Shown here: one piece after another, positions 18,652-27,494 of the stretch
Layout of the letters: each line of letters begins with the position of its first letter
How positions within the stretch are numbered: position 1 is the first letter of the stretch
DNA from: Borrelia turcica IST7
GTDB lineage: Bacteria > Spirochaetota > Spirochaetia > Borreliales > Borreliaceae
Assembly: GCF_003606285.1 (NCBI RefSeq)
Contig: NZ_CP028884.1
Location: 744,001 to 808,000, forward strand
Direction of reading: 5' to 3'
Length of the DNA stretch: 64,000 nucleotides
Position numbers and translations under genes: made by a program
Notes under the pieces: generated by a model
The model's input: only the letters and a program-made list of their open reading frames with translations
What the model was told of the DNA's origin: nothing
Database searches by the model: none

Positions 18652-19152
18652 ATGTTTATAAAAGGCGTAATAATGTCGTCTTATGGAATTAATGGATATG
18701 CTAAGGTTAAAAGCATATCCAATGATTTTGATGGGTTTTTAGGGCTAAAGGGAAATAAATTAATTTTAAAGAAAAAATGTTGTTCTTCAATTGAGGTTAA
18801 GGTTGAAAATGTATCCTTAATTAATAATGTGTTGTTATTAAAATTTGAAGAATTTAATTCCCCTGAGAATATTAAAGATTTGATTGGTTTTGAATTATGG
18901 GTGGGTGATGAATTTGCATCTAAGTTGGAGGAAGGTGAATATTATTTTGGAGAACTTATTGGTTATAGCATTGTAAGCAGTGGGGAAAAATTAGGAGTTG
19001 TTGTTTCTTTTTTGGAATGTGGAAATTCTGTTCTTCTTGAAGTTAAGGCAGGGGATAAATTATTTTTTATTCCCTTTTTAGAAATTTATCTTGGTGAGAT
19101 TAATAGAGAATTGAAAACTATTGAGCTTAAAATGTTAGAGCTTTTAAGATGA
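18652..19152 (+). CDS. rimM: Ribosome maturation factor RimM
   Basis: RimM assists assembly of the 30S head by binding uS19. The 166-residue protein has the N-terminal RimM beta-barrel (IMSSYGINGYAKVKS) and the PRC-barrel half (EGEYYFGELIGYSI, then FIPFLEIYLGEI). It starts 3 nt after khpA and overlaps trmD by 4 nt in an ATGA arrangement. Sequence conservation is lower than for its neighbours, and the operon position supports the call. Confidence 0.9.
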   Translation: MFIKGVIMSSYGINGYAKVKSISNDFDGFLGLKGNKLILKKKCCSSIEVKVENVSLINNVLLLKFEEFNSPENIKDLIGFELWVGDEFASKLEEGEYYFGELIGYSIVSSGEKLGVVVSFLECGNSVLLEVKAGDKLFFIPFLEIYLGEINRELKTIELKMLELLR

Positions 19153-19868
19153 AAATTACTATTCTTTCTTTATTTCCGTCAATAATTGCTCCATTTTTTG
19201 AAAATTCAATAATGAAGAAAGTTGTGGATAGAGGTATTGTGAGTTATGAACTTATTTCTATTCGTGATTTTTCTAAAGATAAACATAAAAGGTGTGATGA
19301 TATATCTTATGGTGGTGGTGCAGGAATGGTTTTAAAGGCTCAACCTGTGTCAGATGCTCTTGATTATGTGAATTCAAAAGATAAAACTACAATATTTTTA
19401 AGTCCGTCTGGTTTAAAGTATAATCAGAAATTAGCCTATGACTTGTCAAGGGAAAAGGAACTTGTTATAATTTGTGGAAGATATGAAGGGCTAGATCAAC
19501 GTGTCATTGATTTGTATGTTGATTTTGAAATTTCAGTTGGAGATTATGTACTCTCTTCAGGTGAAGTTGCTGCTCTTGTTTTAATAGATAGTATATATAG
19601 ATTATTAGATGGTGTAATAAATCCAAAATCCTTGATTGAGGAGTCTTTTGGTAGTGAGTATAGTCTTCTTGAATATCCTCATTATACCAGGCCTTATGAG
19701 TTTAAGGGAATGGAAGTGCCTAGTGTACTTCTTTCAGGGCATCATGAAGAAATAAGGAGATGGAGGTTTATTAAGGCTGTTGAAAAAACAAAGAAGAATC
19801 GATATGATTTGTACCTTAAATATTTAGAAGTGAAGGGAGAAGATAATGGATCTAATAAAGCAAATTGA
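19149..19868 (+). CDS. trmD: tRNA (guanine-N1)-methyltransferase TrmD
   Basis: TrmD methylates G37 of tRNAs with a G36 to prevent frameshifting, using S-adenosylmethionine. The 239-residue SPOUT protein shows ISYGGGAGMVLKAQP near residue 54, the knot region LVIICGRYEGLDQRV near residue 107, and SVGDYVLSSGEVAAL near residue 132. The C-terminal part with YPHYTRP and the LLSGHHEEIRRWR motif is also complete. Its 3' end overlaps rplS by 23 nt. Confidence 0.97.
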   Translation: MKITILSLFPSIIAPFFENSIMKKVVDRGIVSYELISIRDFSKDKHKRCDDISYGGGAGMVLKAQPVSDALDYVNSKDKTTIFLSPSGLKYNQKLAYDLSREKELVIICGRYEGLDQRVIDLYVDFEISVGDYVLSSGEVAALVLIDSIYRLLDGVINPKSLIEESFGSEYSLLEYPHYTRPYEFKGMEVPSVLLSGHHEEIRRWRFIKAVEKTKKNRYDLYLKYLEVKGEDNGSNKAN

Positions 19869-20208
19869 AGCTAAGGAAAAGAGAACAGAAGTTTTTGATT
19901 TTAGAGTAGGAGACACTGTGCGTGTTAGCTATAGGATTATTGAGGGAAGTAATGAGAGGACCCAAAATTTTGAAGGACTTGTTATTTCTATTCAAAATAA
20001 AGGTATTGGGCAAACTTTTTTGGTTAGAAAGATTTCTTCGGGGATTGGAGTTGAAAAAATATTTCCAATGCATTCTCCTATTATAGAGAAGGTTCAGGTT
20101 TTAAAGCGAGGAAAGGTAAGGAAGGCTAAGCTTTATTATATGAGAGGTAGAATTGGTAAGGCTGCTATGAAGGTAAAGGAGCGTCTTGACATTAAGAAAC
20201 TTAAATAA
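19846..20208 (+). CDS. rplS: 50S ribosomal protein bL19
   Basis: This is a large-subunit protein at the subunit interface, 120 residues long. It contains the bL19 hallmarks VRVSYRIIEGSNERTQNFEG and the IFPMHSPIIEKV segment, followed by a basic C-terminus. The start codon lies inside the trmD gene, with GGGAGA as a ribosome binding site, and the overlap of 23 nt suggests coupled translation. Confidence 0.96.
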   Translation: MDLIKQIEAKEKRTEVFDFRVGDTVRVSYRIIEGSNERTQNFEGLVISIQNKGIGQTFLVRKISSGIGVEKIFPMHSPIIEKVQVLKRGKVRKAKLYYMRGRIGKAAMKVKERLDIKKLK

Positions 20209-20333
20209 TATAAGTATTTTTCAGATATTAAGTATGTTAAATAATTTAAATTATTTAGGATATTTTCTTGTTTCTATTTTTAGCCTTAAAGAGATTAATG
20301 CTTATTTTTTGGTATAAATGAAGGAGATAATGG

Positions 20334-20870
20334 TTGAAATCTGGGCAAGGCAATGATAATCGAAATAATTTTCAAAAAATTAATAGAGTTCCTTATTGGA
20401 AGAGAAAAAAGACAAGACCTGATATTAAAAAACAAAAGATTGAATCTTTTGGTACGAATAATAAATCTGTTAATACTCATTTTAGCAAGCAGGGAAATCA
20501 TAAGGTTAATAAACCAAAAGAATTAGACAGAGGATTTAGAACGCGAATAATTACTACAAAGATTTGCCCTTTATGTGAGAAACAAATCAAAGAGCTTGCT
20601 TCCTGTATGTCTATGAAATTTGATAATGAAGATAAACCTATACATTTTGATTGTGCCATTAATAAGGTAAGGCTAGAAAATAATCTTTTAAAGAATGAAG
20701 ATCTGGTGTATAGAGGAATTGGTAAATTTTTTGTTGTTAACAAACTTATTAGAGGGAGTAATTTAGCTTTTAAGATAATTAGAGAAATAGATTTTGAAAA
20801 TTTAGAAGACCGTCCTCTTTGGAGAAAAAAAATTCTTGAAGATATGAATAAAGGATTTAAATTATATTGA
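20334..20870 (+). CDS. Hypothetical basic protein with Cys/His zinc-site pattern
   Basis: I do not recognise a named family for this 178-residue protein. The first about 75 residues are strongly basic and Gln/Asn-rich, which suggests nucleic-acid binding. The middle has CPLC at about 83-86, a further Cys in SCMSMKF, and HFDC at about 109-112, which could hold one zinc ion. The start is TTG 20334 behind AAGGAGA. An ATG four bases earlier is in another frame. It lies between rplS and coaD, and its stop overlaps a possible TTG start of coaD. By position it is a conserved Borrelia hypothetical near BB0701. Confidence 0.75.
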   Translation: MKSGQGNDNRNNFQKINRVPYWKRKKTRPDIKKQKIESFGTNNKSVNTHFSKQGNHKVNKPKELDRGFRTRIITTKICPLCEKQIKELASCMSMKFDNEDKPIHFDCAINKVRLENNLLKNEDLVYRGIGKFFVVNKLIRGSNLAFKIIREIDFENLEDRPLWRKKILEDMNKGFKLY

Positions 20871-20872
20871 TT

Positions 20873-21370
20873 ATGAGAATAGCAGTATTTCCTGGTTCAT
20901 TTGATCCTATTACTTGGGGACATATTGATTTAGTGAAGAGAGCTTCACTTATTTTTGATAAGGTTATTGTTCTTGTTGCTAAGAATAGTAGTAAAAGTTA
21001 TTTACTTAGTGATGTTGAGAGGTTTGAACTCACTTGTGAGGTTATAAAGACTTTATCTATTGCAAAAATATTTGTAGATAAGCATAATGGATTAATTGTT
21101 GATTATGCTTTAAAGAATAGTGCTAGGTTTATTGTAAGAGGTATTAGGGCTTTTCATGATTTTGAGTGTGAGTTTGAGAGGTATATCATTAATAGTGAAC
21201 TTAATTCTGAGATAGATACAGTTTTTCTGCCGAGTAGTTCTAAATATTTGTTTGTAAGGTCAGATTTTGTTAAAGAATTAATAAAAAATAAAAATTTTGA
21301 TCTCTCAAGGTTTGTTCCGGAATTAGTTCAAAATAAGTTAAAATCTAAATTTATTGACAAATGGTCTTAA
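20873..21370 (+). CDS. coaD: Phosphopantetheine adenylyltransferase
   Basis: CoaD makes dephospho-CoA from 4'-phosphopantetheine and ATP. The 165-residue protein begins with the nucleotidyltransferase signature [15 protein letters not shown] and has the family segment [10 protein letters not shown] with the substrate-binding ERY nearby. I chose ATG 20873, which gives the usual N-terminus. TTG 20867 would add two residues and is nearer the AAGGA site, so the start is not certain. CoA is also the substrate of the CoA-disulfide reductase encoded at 48010-49341. Confidence 0.94.
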   Translation: MRIAVFPGSFDPITWGHIDLVKRASLIFDKVIVLVAKNSSKSYLLSDVERFELTCEVIKTLSIAKIFVDKHNGLIVDYALKNSARFIVRGIRAFHDFECEFERYIINSELNSEIDTVFLPSSSKYLFVRSDFVKELIKNKNFDLSRFVPELVQNKLKSKFIDKWS

Positions 21371-21390
21371 TAATATATATATTATTAAGA
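21365..21390. repeat. Perfect 26-bp palindrome between coaD and rpmF
   Basis: TCTTAATAATATA and TATATTATTAAGA join with no spacer to give a perfect 26-bp palindrome. It overlaps the coaD stop codon and ends 30 nt before rpmF. It contains almost no G or C, so an RNA hairpin would be weak. A DNA-level site is possible. Confidence 0.85.
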
Positions 21391-21420
21391 TAAATTTGTT
21401 ATTTGTAAGGAGACAAAGAA

Positions 21421-21603
21421 ATGGCTGTTCCAAAGTTTAAGCCTTCAAAGTCTAGAAGTAGGACAAGGCGTAGTATAAATATGAGGAAAAAAATACCACA
21501 ACTGCAAGAATGTTCAAACTGTGGTAATCTTGGTGTAAGGCATAGGGTTTGCTTAAAGTGTGGTTATTATAGAAATAATCAATATTTAGAATTGGGTTTG
21601 TAG
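21421..21603 (+). CDS. rpmF: 50S ribosomal protein bL32
   Basis: This 60-residue ribosomal protein begins [18 protein letters not shown] and has a complete four-cysteine zinc site (CSNC and CLKC, about residues 29-48). It therefore belongs to the zinc-binding C+ form of bL32. It is followed by acpP, the usual partner in fatty-acid gene clusters. The ribosome binding site is AAGGAGA. Confidence 0.97.
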   Translation: MAVPKFKPSKSRSRTRRSINMRKKIPQLQECSNCGNLGVRHRVCLKCGYYRNNQYLELGL

Positions 21604-21625
21604 ATTGAACGAGGATTGTGTATTT

Positions 21626-21868
21626 ATGGAACAAAGTGAAATTTTTAAAAAGATTAGGTCTATTATATCTGAGCAGCTTGATAAAAGGGAAGATGAAATC
21701 ACTATGGAGTCTAGGTTTGTTGAAGATCTTGGAGCAGACAGCCTTGATATTTATGAACTTTTATATTTACTAGAGGAAGCATTTGATGATAAGATTCCAG
21801 AAAATGAAGCTAGTGAGTTTGAAACGGTAGGTGATGTTGTTACCTTTATTGAGAAGAGGAAGGATTAA
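21626..21868 (+). CDS. acpP: Acyl carrier protein
   Basis: This is an acidic 80-residue carrier protein that takes a 4'-phosphopantetheine arm on the serine of [11 protein letters not shown], at about residue 38. I chose ATG 21626, behind GAGGA at 21611-21615, because it gives the standard ACP length. A TTG at 21605 would add seven residues. Borrelia lacks de novo fatty-acid synthesis as far as I know, so the role is probably acyl transfer to phospholipid or other products. It lies between rpmF and rnc. Confidence 0.95.
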   Translation: MEQSEIFKKIRSIISEQLDKREDEITMESRFVEDLGADSLDIYELLYLLEEAFDDKIPENEASEFETVGDVVTFIEKRKD

Positions 21869-21887
21869 TTAAAAGGAGTCCTATTGG

Positions 21888-22604
21888 ATGAAGTTTGATG
21901 AGGAACGGAAGAAACAATTAGATGAATTTTTAATGAGTTTGCATATTGGTTTTAATGATTTTGATTTGTTAAATACAGCTTTAAGCCATTCATCATATGC
22001 TAATGAACTAGAACAAAAGTCTATTAATAATGAGAGATTAGAGTTTTTAGGAGATTCTGTTCTCAACCTTATTATTACAGATTATTTATATAGATTGTAT
22101 CCTGAGAAGAGTGAGGGTGAGCTTAGTAAAGCTAGATCTTATATTGTAAGTGAAGATTCTCTTTCTAGTCTTGCTCGAGAACTTGACCTTGGAAGTTATC
22201 TTTTACTTGGTCGGGGAGAGGAGAGTAATGATGGACGGAATAAGAAGGGCATTCTTGCTGATGCTATTGAAGCTTTTGTTGGGGCTCTTTATCTTGATAG
22301 TGGGTTTTTAAAAGTTTCGGCTTTTGTGGTAGAGCTTTTTGATGTACATATAAGATTGATGTTTAATCGTGGGGATTTTAAGGATTATAAAAGTCTTTTT
22401 CAAGAATATGTTCAAAAGAAATATAAGATTTCACCAAGTTATAAATTAGCCAAAGAGATAGGTCCTGACCATAATAAGATTTTTTGTGTGGAACTTTATG
22501 TTGATGATAAATTTATATCAAATGGCAAGGGAAAATCTAAAAAAGAAGCTGAGATGAGAGCCGCTGAGATGGCACTTAAGAATGTTGAGAATATTGACCT
22601 TTGA
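21888..22604 (+). CDS. rnc: Ribonuclease III
   Basis: RNase III cleaves double-stranded RNA and processes rRNA precursors. The 238-residue protein has the signature [14 protein letters not shown] near residue 45, the second acidic pair in the [13 protein letters not shown] segment, and a C-terminal dsRNA-binding domain ending in [13 protein letters not shown]. It starts behind AAGGAG at 21873. The last 29 nt overlap the 3' end of the convergent nucleotidyltransferase gene. Confidence 0.97.
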   Translation: MKFDEERKKQLDEFLMSLHIGFNDFDLLNTALSHSSYANELEQKSINNERLEFLGDSVLNLIITDYLYRLYPEKSEGELSKARSYIVSEDSLSSLARELDLGSYLLLGRGEESNDGRNKKGILADAIEAFVGALYLDSGFLKVSAFVVELFDVHIRLMFNRGDFKDYKSLFQEYVQKKYKISPSYKLAKEIGPDHNKIFCVELYVDDKFISNGKGKSKKEAEMRAAEMALKNVENIDL

Positions 22605-23808
22605 TTTGCTTTACCTCTTTTAGTAGAATTTCTTTTTTATTTAATTTAGGATTACTTAGTACTTTATCTAATAAATTGTTTAGTATTTGTCCAATATTTT
22701 TACTTTCTGTTATTTTAAGCTTTTTAATGTCATCACCATTTATTGCTAATTCTTTTAAAGATAATGGATTATTTGTTAATTTTTTGCTTTTGATTTTATT
22801 TAATATGAATTTGAGTTTGTGATCTTTGCCTTTAAGAGCTTTATATATATCAAATATTTCCTTATAATCTTCTTTGGTTGCCTTACTTAGCAGTATTCTT
22901 ATGTCTTTTAATGTTTTGATTTGAGAAGTGTTAATTTCATTAAAAATGCATTTATAGAATAAGATTAATTTTATATCTTTGTTGGAAAATTTAAGTAATT
23001 TTAAAGTATCTCTTAAGGGCAGTGCGTCTTGTTTGATTGTAAGAATAACTATTGCTTTGAGATAAAATTTTTTTTTCTCTAAGAGGGTAATTTTGTTTTT
23101 TAATTTTTTATTTATTTCCATATTAAAGAAATATTTGAAAAAGTTTACTTTTTGTAGATAGTTGATTCCCTTTATTGGATTTTTTCCTTCTAAAAGTTTA
23201 ATAAATTCATTATTTATTCTTTCCTTTGATAAGAGTAAGATGTTTTCTTTTTTGTATTTCATAGAGATTAATGTTTGCTTATCTATTATAAAGTCAAGCG
23301 TAGATGCAAATCTTGATGCTCTTAATATTCTAAGAGCATCCTCTTCAAACCTTTTATTCGCATCACCTATACATTTGATTATTTTTTTATTAAGGTCTCT
23401 TTCCCCATTGTAATAATCTATTATTTTACAGTTGAGTATATTCATTACAATTGAGTTTATTGTAAAATCTCTTCTTTTTAGGTCTTCATTTAAACTTTTT
23501 GTAAATTCTATTTTTTTGGGAAATCTTTTATTTTCATATTCTTTGTCTATTCTATAAGTAGTAACTTCAAAAATTTTTTTATTAAAAATTATACTTATTG
23601 TTCCATGTTTGATACCTGTTTGTATGTTGTTTGGAAATAGTTGCATTATTTCTTCTGGAGTTGCATTAGTTGTAAAGTCAAAATCATAAGGTATCTTTTT
23701 AAGGAGTAAATCTCTTAAAGCACCTCCTACTAGGAAAAAATCATAGTTATTATTATTGAAAATTTTACCAATACTTATTATGTCTTTACTATTAGATCCT
23801 AAATTCAT
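22576..23808 (-). CDS. cca: tRNA nucleotidyltransferase / poly(A) polymerase family protein
   Basis: This class II nucleotidyltransferase most likely adds CCA to tRNA 3' ends. The 410-residue protein has [13 protein letters not shown] near residue 20, the metal-binding DFDF pair near residue 38, the RRDFTINS segment near residue 111, and the Arg-rich [16 protein letters not shown] region near residue 150. The three tRNA genes in this window lack an encoded CCA, so such an enzyme is needed. Family members can also be poly(A) polymerases, and the two are hard to separate by eye. It is convergent with rnc, overlapping by 29 nt. Confidence 0.88.
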   Translation of the reverse strand: MNLGSNSKDIISIGKIFNNNNYDFFLVGGALRDLLLKKIPYDFDFTTNATPEEIMQLFPNNIQTGIKHGTISIIFNKKIFEVTTYRIDKEYENKRFPKKIEFTKSLNEDLKRRDFTINSIVMNILNCKIIDYYNGERDLNKKIIKCIGDANKRFEEDALRILRASRFASTLDFIIDKQTLISMKYKKENILLLSKERINNEFIKLLEGKNPIKGINYLQKVNFFKYFFNMEINKKLKNKITLLEKKKFYLKAIVILTIKQDALPLRDTLKLLKFSNKDIKLILFYKCIFNEINTSQIKTLKDIRILLSKATKEDYKEIFDIYKALKGKDHKLKFILNKIKSKKLTNNPLSLKELAINGDDIKKLKITESKNIGQILNNLLDKVLSNPKLNKKEILLKEVKQIKGQYSQHS

Positions 23809-23930
23809 ACCAAAATATATTATATTGAAATACTGATTTTTCTATAACTAGACTATAATTTTAATTTATCCTGAAATTTATAAAAAAGTATTTGTTAAAT
23901 TTTGGTTTAATTTTTTATAAATGGAGGTTT

Positions 23931-25694
23931 ATGAACAAGATTGAAATTAATATACGTGACTCTATTGCCAAGCTTTCAAAAGAATCAAGGGTTAGACTAA
24001 TAAATGAGATTAAAAAAAATCTAAGCTTAAATTCTTCAGGATTGTTTATGAATAATTCTAGTCGTTTGGACTCAGATTCTGCATTACAAGTTGAAAATTT
24101 TCTGTCAGAGAATTTAAAGGGGGAATCCTTTTTAGTAAGGATATGGATATCTATTTTAAAGTTTTTTCAAAAAGATATTAGTAAGAAAGATATATATAAA
24201 AATTATTATCTAAAAAGCTTGGAAAATGGTATTAACAACATTTACAAAAAGCCTGTAATAGATTTTAGAAAGAGAATTTTATATATGGGTTTTGTAGAGA
24301 TGTTTTTTGGATTGTATCGTTATTCTATGAAACTTAAGAAATTTTTTCAGATTTTAGATGACAGAAATTCTGTTGAGAGGGCAATGTTTGAAGTTATTAA
24401 TAGTAAAATTCCTGATTTTAAGCATAAAATGGAAGATTTTTTAGACTCGGAAGAATATGAGAAATATTTGAAAAAAGATACAAGTCAGAATGATTTAGAG
24501 TATGCTATTAAAACAAACATTAGTGCTTATGTTAATTTAATTCCTTTGCAAACATATAAAACAGTAGAAGATATATTTAAATTTTTTTATGTTCTAAATA
24601 GTGTTGCCTTTTTTCCTTATAAGTCTTTTTTTTCTTTCTTTAACATAGAATTTTTAGATGATAATGAGAATTTAGATATTGTTAACTTTAATGGCTTAGG
24701 TAATGCTAGTTTTGATAGTGTTGATAAATATCTTAATTCTTTCTTTGACATTTTGCATACATTAAGAGATATTGAAGTGAATGAAGAAATCTTAAAAATT
24801 ATTATTAGACATTATTTTTTAACAATAGATTCCAATGAGGATGAAATTTTGGGGGATGAGAGTCTTTTAAAGTTTGACATAATGTATAAAAATGTTTTAA
24901 ACATTATGTCAAACATTATTAGTTTGGCAAAAACTTTGCCTTATATGGAAGTTTTTAAACTTTATTATAAAAATCCAGTTTTACAACCTAAGAAATGTGT
25001 TTCGTATCTAGATCTTAAAAGTTTTTATGAAAATATTTTGTTCTTAAATGTTAGTGGCCAGATTATTAGTAGGCATGATTCGGACTTAAAAATTCTTATG
25101 AATAAAGAGATTAAGAGTTTAATTAAAAATTATAGTATTATTGTGGATTTAAATAATATAATTTTTATAGGCCTTAAAATTGAATATTCTAACTTTAAAA
25201 AACTTTACTTTATGAATGAATTCTTTAAGACCATTTATGATGTAAGAATGATGGAAGTATTAAAAACTGTAGCTAATGTGGTGCTTGTAAATAATGTTGA
25301 ATTGAGAAGTGCTTATGTTGCTCTTGAGAAAAATGTTAATTTGATGAGAAAGGAAATTTATGATTTTTGTTTTGAGATTAATTATAAAAATGAAGAATAT
25401 GAGCGATGTAGTCAGGAAGATAATGATAATTCTTGTAGGGAGAAAATTTTGGAATGGTGCTTGAATGAGAATTGTTATATTGAAAAATTAGTTCTTAATT
25501 TTATAGATTGTTTTATTGACCTTAGGAAAAGGTATTGTATTCTTTTAGAAAACAGTAATACTTTCATACAAAGTGCTTTAAATACTTCTTATAAATTATC
25601 TACAGGAGATAATGAAAGCATTAGCTTAGCTTATGTTATTAGTAATGTTTTATCTCTAATAGACCAAACTCTTTTTATACTTGAGAGTTTATAG
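23931..25694 (+). CDS. Conserved Borrelia protein of unknown function
   Basis: I do not recognise a family for this 587-residue protein. It is rich in Asn, Ile, Lys and Phe, appears mostly helical, and has no signal peptide or clear membrane helix. An NSCREKILEWCLNENC segment near residue 500 holds three cysteines. I chose ATG 23931 because a GGAGG lies at 23923-23927. An in-frame upstream start at 23892 lacks such a site. The gene carries a perfect 14-bp inverted repeat inside its coding sequence (24872-24914). It is followed after 6 nt by a small membrane protein gene. By position it is BB0707. Confidence 0.8.
   Translation: MNKIEINIRDSIAKLSKESRVRLINEIKKNLSLNSSGLFMNNSSRLDSDSALQVENFLSENLKGESFLVRIWISILKFFQKDISKKDIYKNYYLKSLENGINNIYKKPVIDFRKRILYMGFVEMFFGLYRYSMKLKKFFQILDDRNSVERAMFEVINSKIPDFKHKMEDFLDSEEYEKYLKKDTSQNDLEYAIKTNISAYVNLIPLQTYKTVEDIFKFFYVLNSVAFFPYKSFFSFFNIEFLDDNENLDIVNFNGLGNASFDSVDKYLNSFFDILHTLRDIEVNEEILKIIIRHYFLTIDSNEDEILGDESLLKFDIMYKNVLNIMSNIISLAKTLPYMEVFKLYYKNPVLQPKKCVSYLDLKSFYENILFLNVSGQIISRHDSDLKILMNKEIKSLIKNYSIIVDLNNIIFIGLKIEYSNFKKLYFMNEFFKTIYDVRMMEVLKTVANVVLVNNVELRSAYVALEKNVNLMRKEIYDFCFEINYKNEEYERCSQEDNDNSCREKILEWCLNENCYIEKLVLNFIDCFIDLRKRYCILLENSNTFIQSALNTSYKLSTGDNESISLAYVISNVLSLIDQTLFILESL
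24872..24914. repeat. 14-bp perfect inverted repeat inside a coding region
   Basis: GTTTGACATAATGT (24872-24885) and ACATTATGTCAAAC (24901-24914) are exact reverse complements around a 15-nt AT-rich loop, in frame within the 587-residue hypothetical gene. The TTTGACATAATGT core also resembles a compressed -35-like element, but no matching -10 is placed around it. Confidence 0.85.
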
Positions 25695-25700
25695 ATTATT

Positions 25701-26024
25701 ATGAGAGCTTTTAGGACAGATAAATTTAGATTGTTATCAATTTTTATTAGAGGTTTGGTAATAATATTATTTTTAAATTCTTTACTTAGTTTATTTATGT
25801 TTTTGGCAGGTGCTTATAATACTTTTATGTACTCTTTTCAAGAGTTTTCTCTTGATTTTGCGATTGTACTAAGCTCTGTTTCTTTTGGACTTGAGGCTAC
25901 CAGATTAATATTTTTTTATTTGCTTATGAGAAAAAAGATTAGGTATTATGTGATTTTGGTTTCTAGTTTTATAGTTTGTTTTTTTGCTTTTTTTATAAAA
26001 ATTTTTCTTTCTGTTGGTATGTAG
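25701..26024 (+). CDS. Small integral membrane protein, unknown
   Basis: This 107-residue protein has about three hydrophobic segments, at residues 10-33, 45-72 and 80-104, separated by short basic loops (MRKKIRYY). No family is recognised. It follows the preceding hypothetical gene by 6 nt, so the pair is probably cotranscribed and may act together. It is followed by the tRNA-Thr and tRNA-Tyr genes, which have their own promoter. By position it is BB0708. Confidence 0.7.
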   Translation: MRAFRTDKFRLLSIFIRGLVIILFLNSLLSLFMFLAGAYNTFMYSFQEFSLDFAIVLSSVSFGLEATRLIFFYLLMRKKIRYYVILVSSFIVCFFAFFIKIFLSVGM

Positions 26025-26048
26025 CTTGTTGATTTTAAAAACTTACTA

Positions 26049-26076
26049 TTGACTAATATCCTTTATTTATTATAAA
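26049..26076 (+). promoter_or_regulatory. Predicted promoter of the tRNA-Thr/tRNA-Tyr pair
   Basis: TTGACT (26049-26054) is followed after 16 bp by TATAAA (26071-26076), 17 nt before the mature 5' end of tRNA-Thr. Two or three of these promoter positions are non-consensus at most, which suits a stable RNA gene. Confidence 0.6.
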
Positions 26077-26093
26077 CTAGCCATTAGTGTTAT

Positions 26094-26167
26094 GCCGACT
26101 TAGCTCAGCTGGCCAGAGCAGCGGTCTTGTAAACCGCAGGTCGTCGGTTCGAATCCGACAGTCGGCT
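26094..26167 (+). tRNA. tRNA-Thr (UGU)
   Basis: This is a complete 74-nt tRNA with a perfect acceptor stem GCCGACT/AGTCGGC, a standard D arm, anticodon TGT and T arm GTCGG-TTCGAAT-CCGAC. The discriminator is T, and the next bases are TTT, so CCA is not encoded. tRNA-Tyr follows after 4 nt, so both are probably cut from one transcript. Confidence 0.96.
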
Positions 26168-26171
26168 TTTT

Positions 26172-26253
26172 GGGGCGGTACCGAAGTGGTTAACCGGGGC
26201 AGACTGTAAATCTGTTGGCATTGCCTACGTGGGTTCGAATCCCACCCTCCCCA
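26172..26253 (+). tRNA. tRNA-Tyr (GUA)
   Basis: This is an 82-nt class II tRNA with anticodon GTA, a long variable arm (TTGGCATTGCCTACG region) and T arm GTGGG-TTCGAAT-CCCAC. The acceptor stem GGGGCGG/CCTCCCC has a C5-U68 mismatch. The discriminator is A and CCA is not encoded. Confidence 0.94.
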
Positions 26254-26454
26254 ATTTAAGACAGTCTGTTGGTATTGTAAGAGTTTTGGGTTTTCTTTGC
26301 TTTATTTATGTTAAAAGTTGGATTTCTTTTGGTTTTTGATGTTCATTTTAATAATTATAGGTGAGTATTTGTGTTTTATATAGGAGATTTACTTTTTAGG
26401 TTTTTAAGCAAAGTATGTGAGAGTGTTACTCTTGTAAAGAGATTTTAAATTCTT

Positions 26455-27489
26455 ATGAAAATAAAAAATTTTTTTATTTCTTCTTTTGTTTTGATTATTA
26501 TACTTTTTATCTTAGCATTTTTTTTATATTTTTTAAATTCTTCTCCTTTTGAATCTGAATTGTTATATGAATTTGAAGTTCAGAAAGGATGGGGAGTAAA
26601 GAGGATAGCTAGGGAGCTTAAAAGGCAAGGATTTATTAGATCTGAGAAACTGTTGGTAGCTATTTCCTATCTTTTTGATAGTGATAAAAATTTTAAAGAA
26701 GGCAAATATTTAATTAGTAGGAATTTTTCAACCTTTGATGTGTATAAGGAGCTTTTGAAGGGAAGTCCTGCGCTTGACATTAGTGTTACGATACCTGAGG
26801 GATATACGGCCAGAAGGATAGCTTTAAAGCTTAGTAAATTTGGTATTATTGATGATGTTCAGAGTTTTGTTGATTTGATAAATGATGCTAGATTTATTAA
26901 TGAGCTTGGACTTGATTATTATTCTCTTGAAGGGTTTTTATTTCCAGATACTTATAAATTTTATAAGGATATGGACATGAAAGAAATAATTCGAGTTTTT
27001 GTTGGTAATTTTTTTAGTAAACTTATTTCTATGGGAATAGATTATAAGTCTTATTCTAGTGAAGATCTTTATCATAGAGTAATTATTGCTTCTATTGTAG
27101 AGAGAGAATATAGAGTTAAGAGTGAAGCAGCAGTAATGGCTTCTGTTTTTTACAATAGGATAAAGTCTAATATGGCTTTGCAATCTTGTGCTACGGTTGA
27201 GTATATTATTACTGAAGAGTTAAAAAGGCCTCATCCTAGGAGGATTTATTTTTCAGATTTAGAGATTAAGTCTGATTATAATACTTATGTCAACAGAGGT
27301 TATCCTCCAACTCCAATTTCTAATGCAGGTGCTGTATCTTTGCGGGCAGCTTTTTTCCCGGATAAAACAAATTATTTATTTTTTGTTTTAAAAAATCCTA
27401 AGACTGGAACTCATAAATTTTCTTCAGGCTATAGTGACCATCTCTTAGCTGCAAATAGTTATATTTATAATTTTGTTACTAAGGATTGA
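26455..27489 (+). CDS. mltG: Endolytic murein transglycosylase MltG (YceG family)
   Basis: MltG cuts nascent glycan strands at the inner membrane and sets their length. The 344-residue protein has one N-terminal membrane helix (about 7-27), a LysM-like region, and the YceG catalytic domain. The conserved glutamate is in IIASIVEREY near residue 206, followed by SVFYNRIKSNMALQSCATVEY. The usual LQTDPTV element is LQSCATV here. The start is ATG 26455 with weak ribosome binding context. The stop overlaps a possible TTG start of dnaG. Confidence 0.92.
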   Translation: MKIKNFFISSFVLIIILFILAFFLYFLNSSPFESELLYEFEVQKGWGVKRIARELKRQGFIRSEKLLVAISYLFDSDKNFKEGKYLISRNFSTFDVYKELLKGSPALDISVTIPEGYTARRIALKLSKFGIIDDVQSFVDLINDARFINELGLDYYSLEGFLFPDTYKFYKDMDMKEIIRVFVGNFFSKLISMGIDYKSYSSEDLYHRVIIASIVEREYRVKSEAAVMASVFYNRIKSNMALQSCATVEYIITEELKRPHPRRIYFSDLEIKSDYNTYVNRGYPPTPISNAGAVSLRAAFFPDKTNYLFFVLKNPKTGTHKFSSGYSDHLLAANSYIYNFVTKD

Positions 27490-27494
27490 AAAAT

